Notes under the pieces: model-generated
What the model was told of the DNA's origin: nothing
The model's database searches: none
The model's input: the letters and a program-made list of their open reading frames with translations, nothing else
Translations under genes and position numbers: made by a program
In this document: piece by piece, positions 4,983 to 6,823 of the stretch
Numbering within the stretch: the first letter of the stretch is position 1
Layout: every line of letters begins with the position of its first letter
NCBI GenBank assembly: GCA_011042595.1
Contig: DQWO01000291.1
Span: 1 to 6,823 of the forward strand
Source: Pseudomonadota bacterium
GTDB lineage: Bacteria > Desulfobacterota > Anaeroferrophillalia > Anaeroferrophillales > Anaeroferrophillaceae
DNA length: 6,823 nt
Direction: 5' to 3'

Positions 4983-6823
4983 ATGCAAGCTAAATGGATA
5001 GTGCAAAGTTACCGGCGATATAAGTGGCTGCTGGTTCTAATGCTGCTGGTCGTTTTTTTATCTGGTTGGAATACCATGTTGTACGCCGCCTTTGATATGC
5101 AAACCTCAGCAAAGACAGTTGAAATAGAGGCAAAGCACTTGATCTATGATAAGGTTCTTGGCCGCTATATCGCCCAGGGCGATGTAGTCATTCGCCAGGA
5201 AAGCATGGAATTGTCGGCAGATAAAGTCATTTTGGATAATCGTAGCCGTGAATTTGAAGCGTGGGGGGATGTCCTGCTGCGCGATCGTGAGGATTATCTA
5301 GCCTGCCGTTATCTGAAGTTTAACCTGGATACTAAAACCGGGCATATTCGTCAGGGGCGAATTTTTGTTAAAGATAAACATTTCTTTATCACCGGCAGCG
5401 AAATTGAGAAGTTGGGTCCGGATGAATACCTAGCGAAGGATGCAACCCTGACTTCTTGTGATGCTGCCAAAGCCGCCTGGATGGTCAGTTGCGAATCTGT
5501 GCACGTGACAAAAGACGGTTATGGGGTCACAGATAAAGCGGTTTTTAAAATTAAAGATATACCGGTTATGTATCTTCCCAAAGCATATTTCCCGGTTAAA
5601 ACCTCACGCCAGAGCGGATTGCTGATACCCTCCATTGGCTATGGTCAGGAAGATGGCCTGATGACTAAAAATGCCTATTTCTGGGCCATCGATGAGGCCC
5701 ATGACGCAACTTTCAGCCTTGAAAGTTATGGGCATCGGGGAGTCCGGTTGGGAGGAGAATATCGCTACGTTTTAAATGAAACGGCCAAGGGAGAGATTAA
5801 TGGAAGTTATCTGTATGACAGGCTGGTGAAGGATAATGAACAGTATCCCCAAACGGAATCGGACCGATGGTCGCTGGGGGCTCGGCATTTCCAGGATTTT
5901 GCCAAAGGGGCTCAGCTTAAAGCGCATTTGAACTTTGTCAGTGATAATTATTTTTTGGATGATTTCCCCAATGCTTTCAGCAATACATTTATCAATGAAT
6001 TGGATGATGTTGATTATGAAACGGATAATGAGCTGAGATCAAATATCATTTTTTCCAAAAGTTGGGCCCGGCAGAATTTAAATCTGACGGCAGAAGGTCT
6101 CTACTATGATTCCCTGATTCTGCCTCATAATGATACGGTTTTGCAAGTTTTACCCCAAATAACTTTGACTGTCCTGGAACAGCCACTGGGCAAGACGTCG
6201 TTATTCTGGCATCTGGATAGCTCTTACGCGAATTTCTGGCGGGAAACCGGTGACCGTGGTCAACGTTTTGATTTTCATCCAGGGGTGAATTATCCGTTTC
6301 ACCTGGGGCCGCTGGAAGTTACGCCATCAGCCGGCGTCCGAGAGACTTTTTACCTGACTGATTGGGAGGATGAAGGTTCAGATACTGAGTCCCGGGAGCT
6401 TGTTGATGCCGGAATAGAAGTCAAGACAGTAATGGAGCGGGTTTTTTCCCGTTCGGGGACTGCGGCTGACCGTTTTTTGCACACCCTGGAACCGACGGTC
6501 AGCTATCTTTATGTTCCCGATGTTGACCAGGACAAACTGCCTCATTTTGATGATCTTGATCATATATATGAAGAAAACAATCTCACCTATGGATTGGTCA
6601 GCCGGCTGATTGGTCGCTATTCTGATCAAAATGGTGGCTATGATTATCATCAATATTTTAAAGCGGAACTGGAACAGTCATACAATCTGATTAACGAAGC
6701 AAATGGGGACCAGTTTATCGATAACCACAACTTTTCTGATATTAAGGCCCAGCTGGAATATTGGAGCCGCAAATATTTCTATGGCAAGCTGGAAAGCGAA
6801 TATGATCCTAACGATAACCAGAC
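4983..6823 (+). CDS. lptD: LPS-assembly outer-membrane protein LptD (Imp/OstA), C-terminus beyond the window
   Basis: LptD is the outer-membrane beta-barrel which, with the lipoprotein LptE, inserts lipopolysaccharide into the outer leaflet. The frame is open from ATG 4983 to the window end: 613 codons, no stop, with the end of the barrel missing. The N-terminus is a Sec signal peptide: basic RRYK (11-14), a hydrophobic core (about 15-28) and probable cleavage near LYAA (33-36). Residues about 45-150 form the OstA/LptD_N beta-jellyroll, with the repeated pattern VEIEAKHLIYD...GDVVIRQ...LSADKVIL...GDVLLRD. Barrel-start signatures follow: LTSC (C159), IPVMYLP (193-199) and SRQSGLLIPSIGYG from S208, closely like the SGFL.P motif of known LptD proteins. 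The remaining sequence is aromatic-rich alternating beta-strand sequence. C159 matches the LptD cysteine that forms a disulfide with C-terminal cysteines in E. coli; C108 and C170 are additional. The C-terminal partners cannot be checked here. The gene follows the flavoprotein gene by 11 bp with its own ribosome binding site. Confidence 0.93.
   Translation, partial: MQAKWIVQSYRRYKWLLVLMLLVVFLSGWNTMLYAAFDMQTSAKTVEIEAKHLIYDKVLGRYIAQGDVVIRQESMELSADKVILDNRSREFEAWGDVLLRDREDYLACRYLKFNLDTKTGHIRQGRIFVKDKHFFITGSEIEKLGPDEYLAKDATLTSCDAAKAAWMVSCESVHVTKDGYGVTDKAVFKIKDIPVMYLPKAYFPVKTSRQSGLLIPSIGYGQEDGLMTKNAYFWAIDEAHDATFSLESYGHRGVRLGGEYRYVLNETAKGEINGSYLYDRLVKDNEQYPQTESDRWSLGARHFQDFAKGAQLKAHLNFVSDNYFLDDFPNAFSNTFINELDDVDYETDNELRSNIIFSKSWARQNLNLTAEGLYYDSLILPHNDTVLQVLPQITLTVLEQPLGKTSLFWHLDSSYANFWRETGDRGQRFDFHPGVNYPFHLGPLEVTPSAGVRETFYLTDWEDEGSDTESRELVDAGIEVKTVMERVFSRSGTAADRFLHTLEPTVSYLYVPDVDQDKLPHFDDLDHIYEENNLTYGLVSRLIGRYSDQNGGYDYHQYFKAELEQSYNLINEANGDQFIDNHNFSDIKAQLEYWSRKYFYGKLESEYDPNDNQ

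Noticed and set aside
6378..6653. Minus-strand open frame of 91 codons opposite lptD
   Set aside because: The plus strand reads continuously as LptD barrel sequence here; the antisense product has no recognisable features.

Overview
The window looks like ordinary chromosome from a Gram-negative (diderm) bacterium of moderate GC content. A clear LptD shows that the cell builds a lipopolysaccharide outer membrane. The gene set polA, folC, a flavodoxin-fold redox protein and lptD, all on the plus strand, reminds me of Deltaproteobacteria/Desulfobacterota (Desulfuromonas/Geobacter-like lineages). That placement comes from protein resemblance and remembered gene order, not from a database search.

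Layout: positions 1-99 hold a GC-rich, highly palindromic intergenic repeat (copy 1), possibly cut by the left window edge. Positions 100-236 are the polA leader, with a perfect -35-like hexamer, a C-rich hairpin and no convincing Shine-Dalgarno. polA (237-2906) is a complete DNA polymerase I with all three domains and their catalytic residues. After 40 bp comes folC (2947-4221), folylpolyglutamate/dihydrofolate synthase. The 144-bp gap after folC contains copy 2 of the repeat, which appears internally deleted. It ends 12 bp before the TTG start of a flavodoxin-family NAD(P)H-dependent FMN reductase/iron-sulfur flavoprotein-like gene (4366-4971). Eleven bases later lptD starts (4983) and runs off the right edge with no stop after 613 codons.

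The genes are unrelated in pathway: DNA repair/replication, folate metabolism, a redox flavoprotein and LPS export. The tight spacing of polA-folC and of flavoprotein-lptD suggests co-transcription within each pair. The repeat lies between the pairs and may mark a transcription-unit boundary or a processing point.

I found no novel multi-gene system. The best non-routine signal is the two-copy structured repeat. Its first hairpin is an 8-bp stem in both copies and differs by a paired G:C to T:A change, which points to selection on, or palindromic propagation of, the folded structure. The second item is a flavoprotein whose cysteine cluster has Ile where a second Cys is usual.
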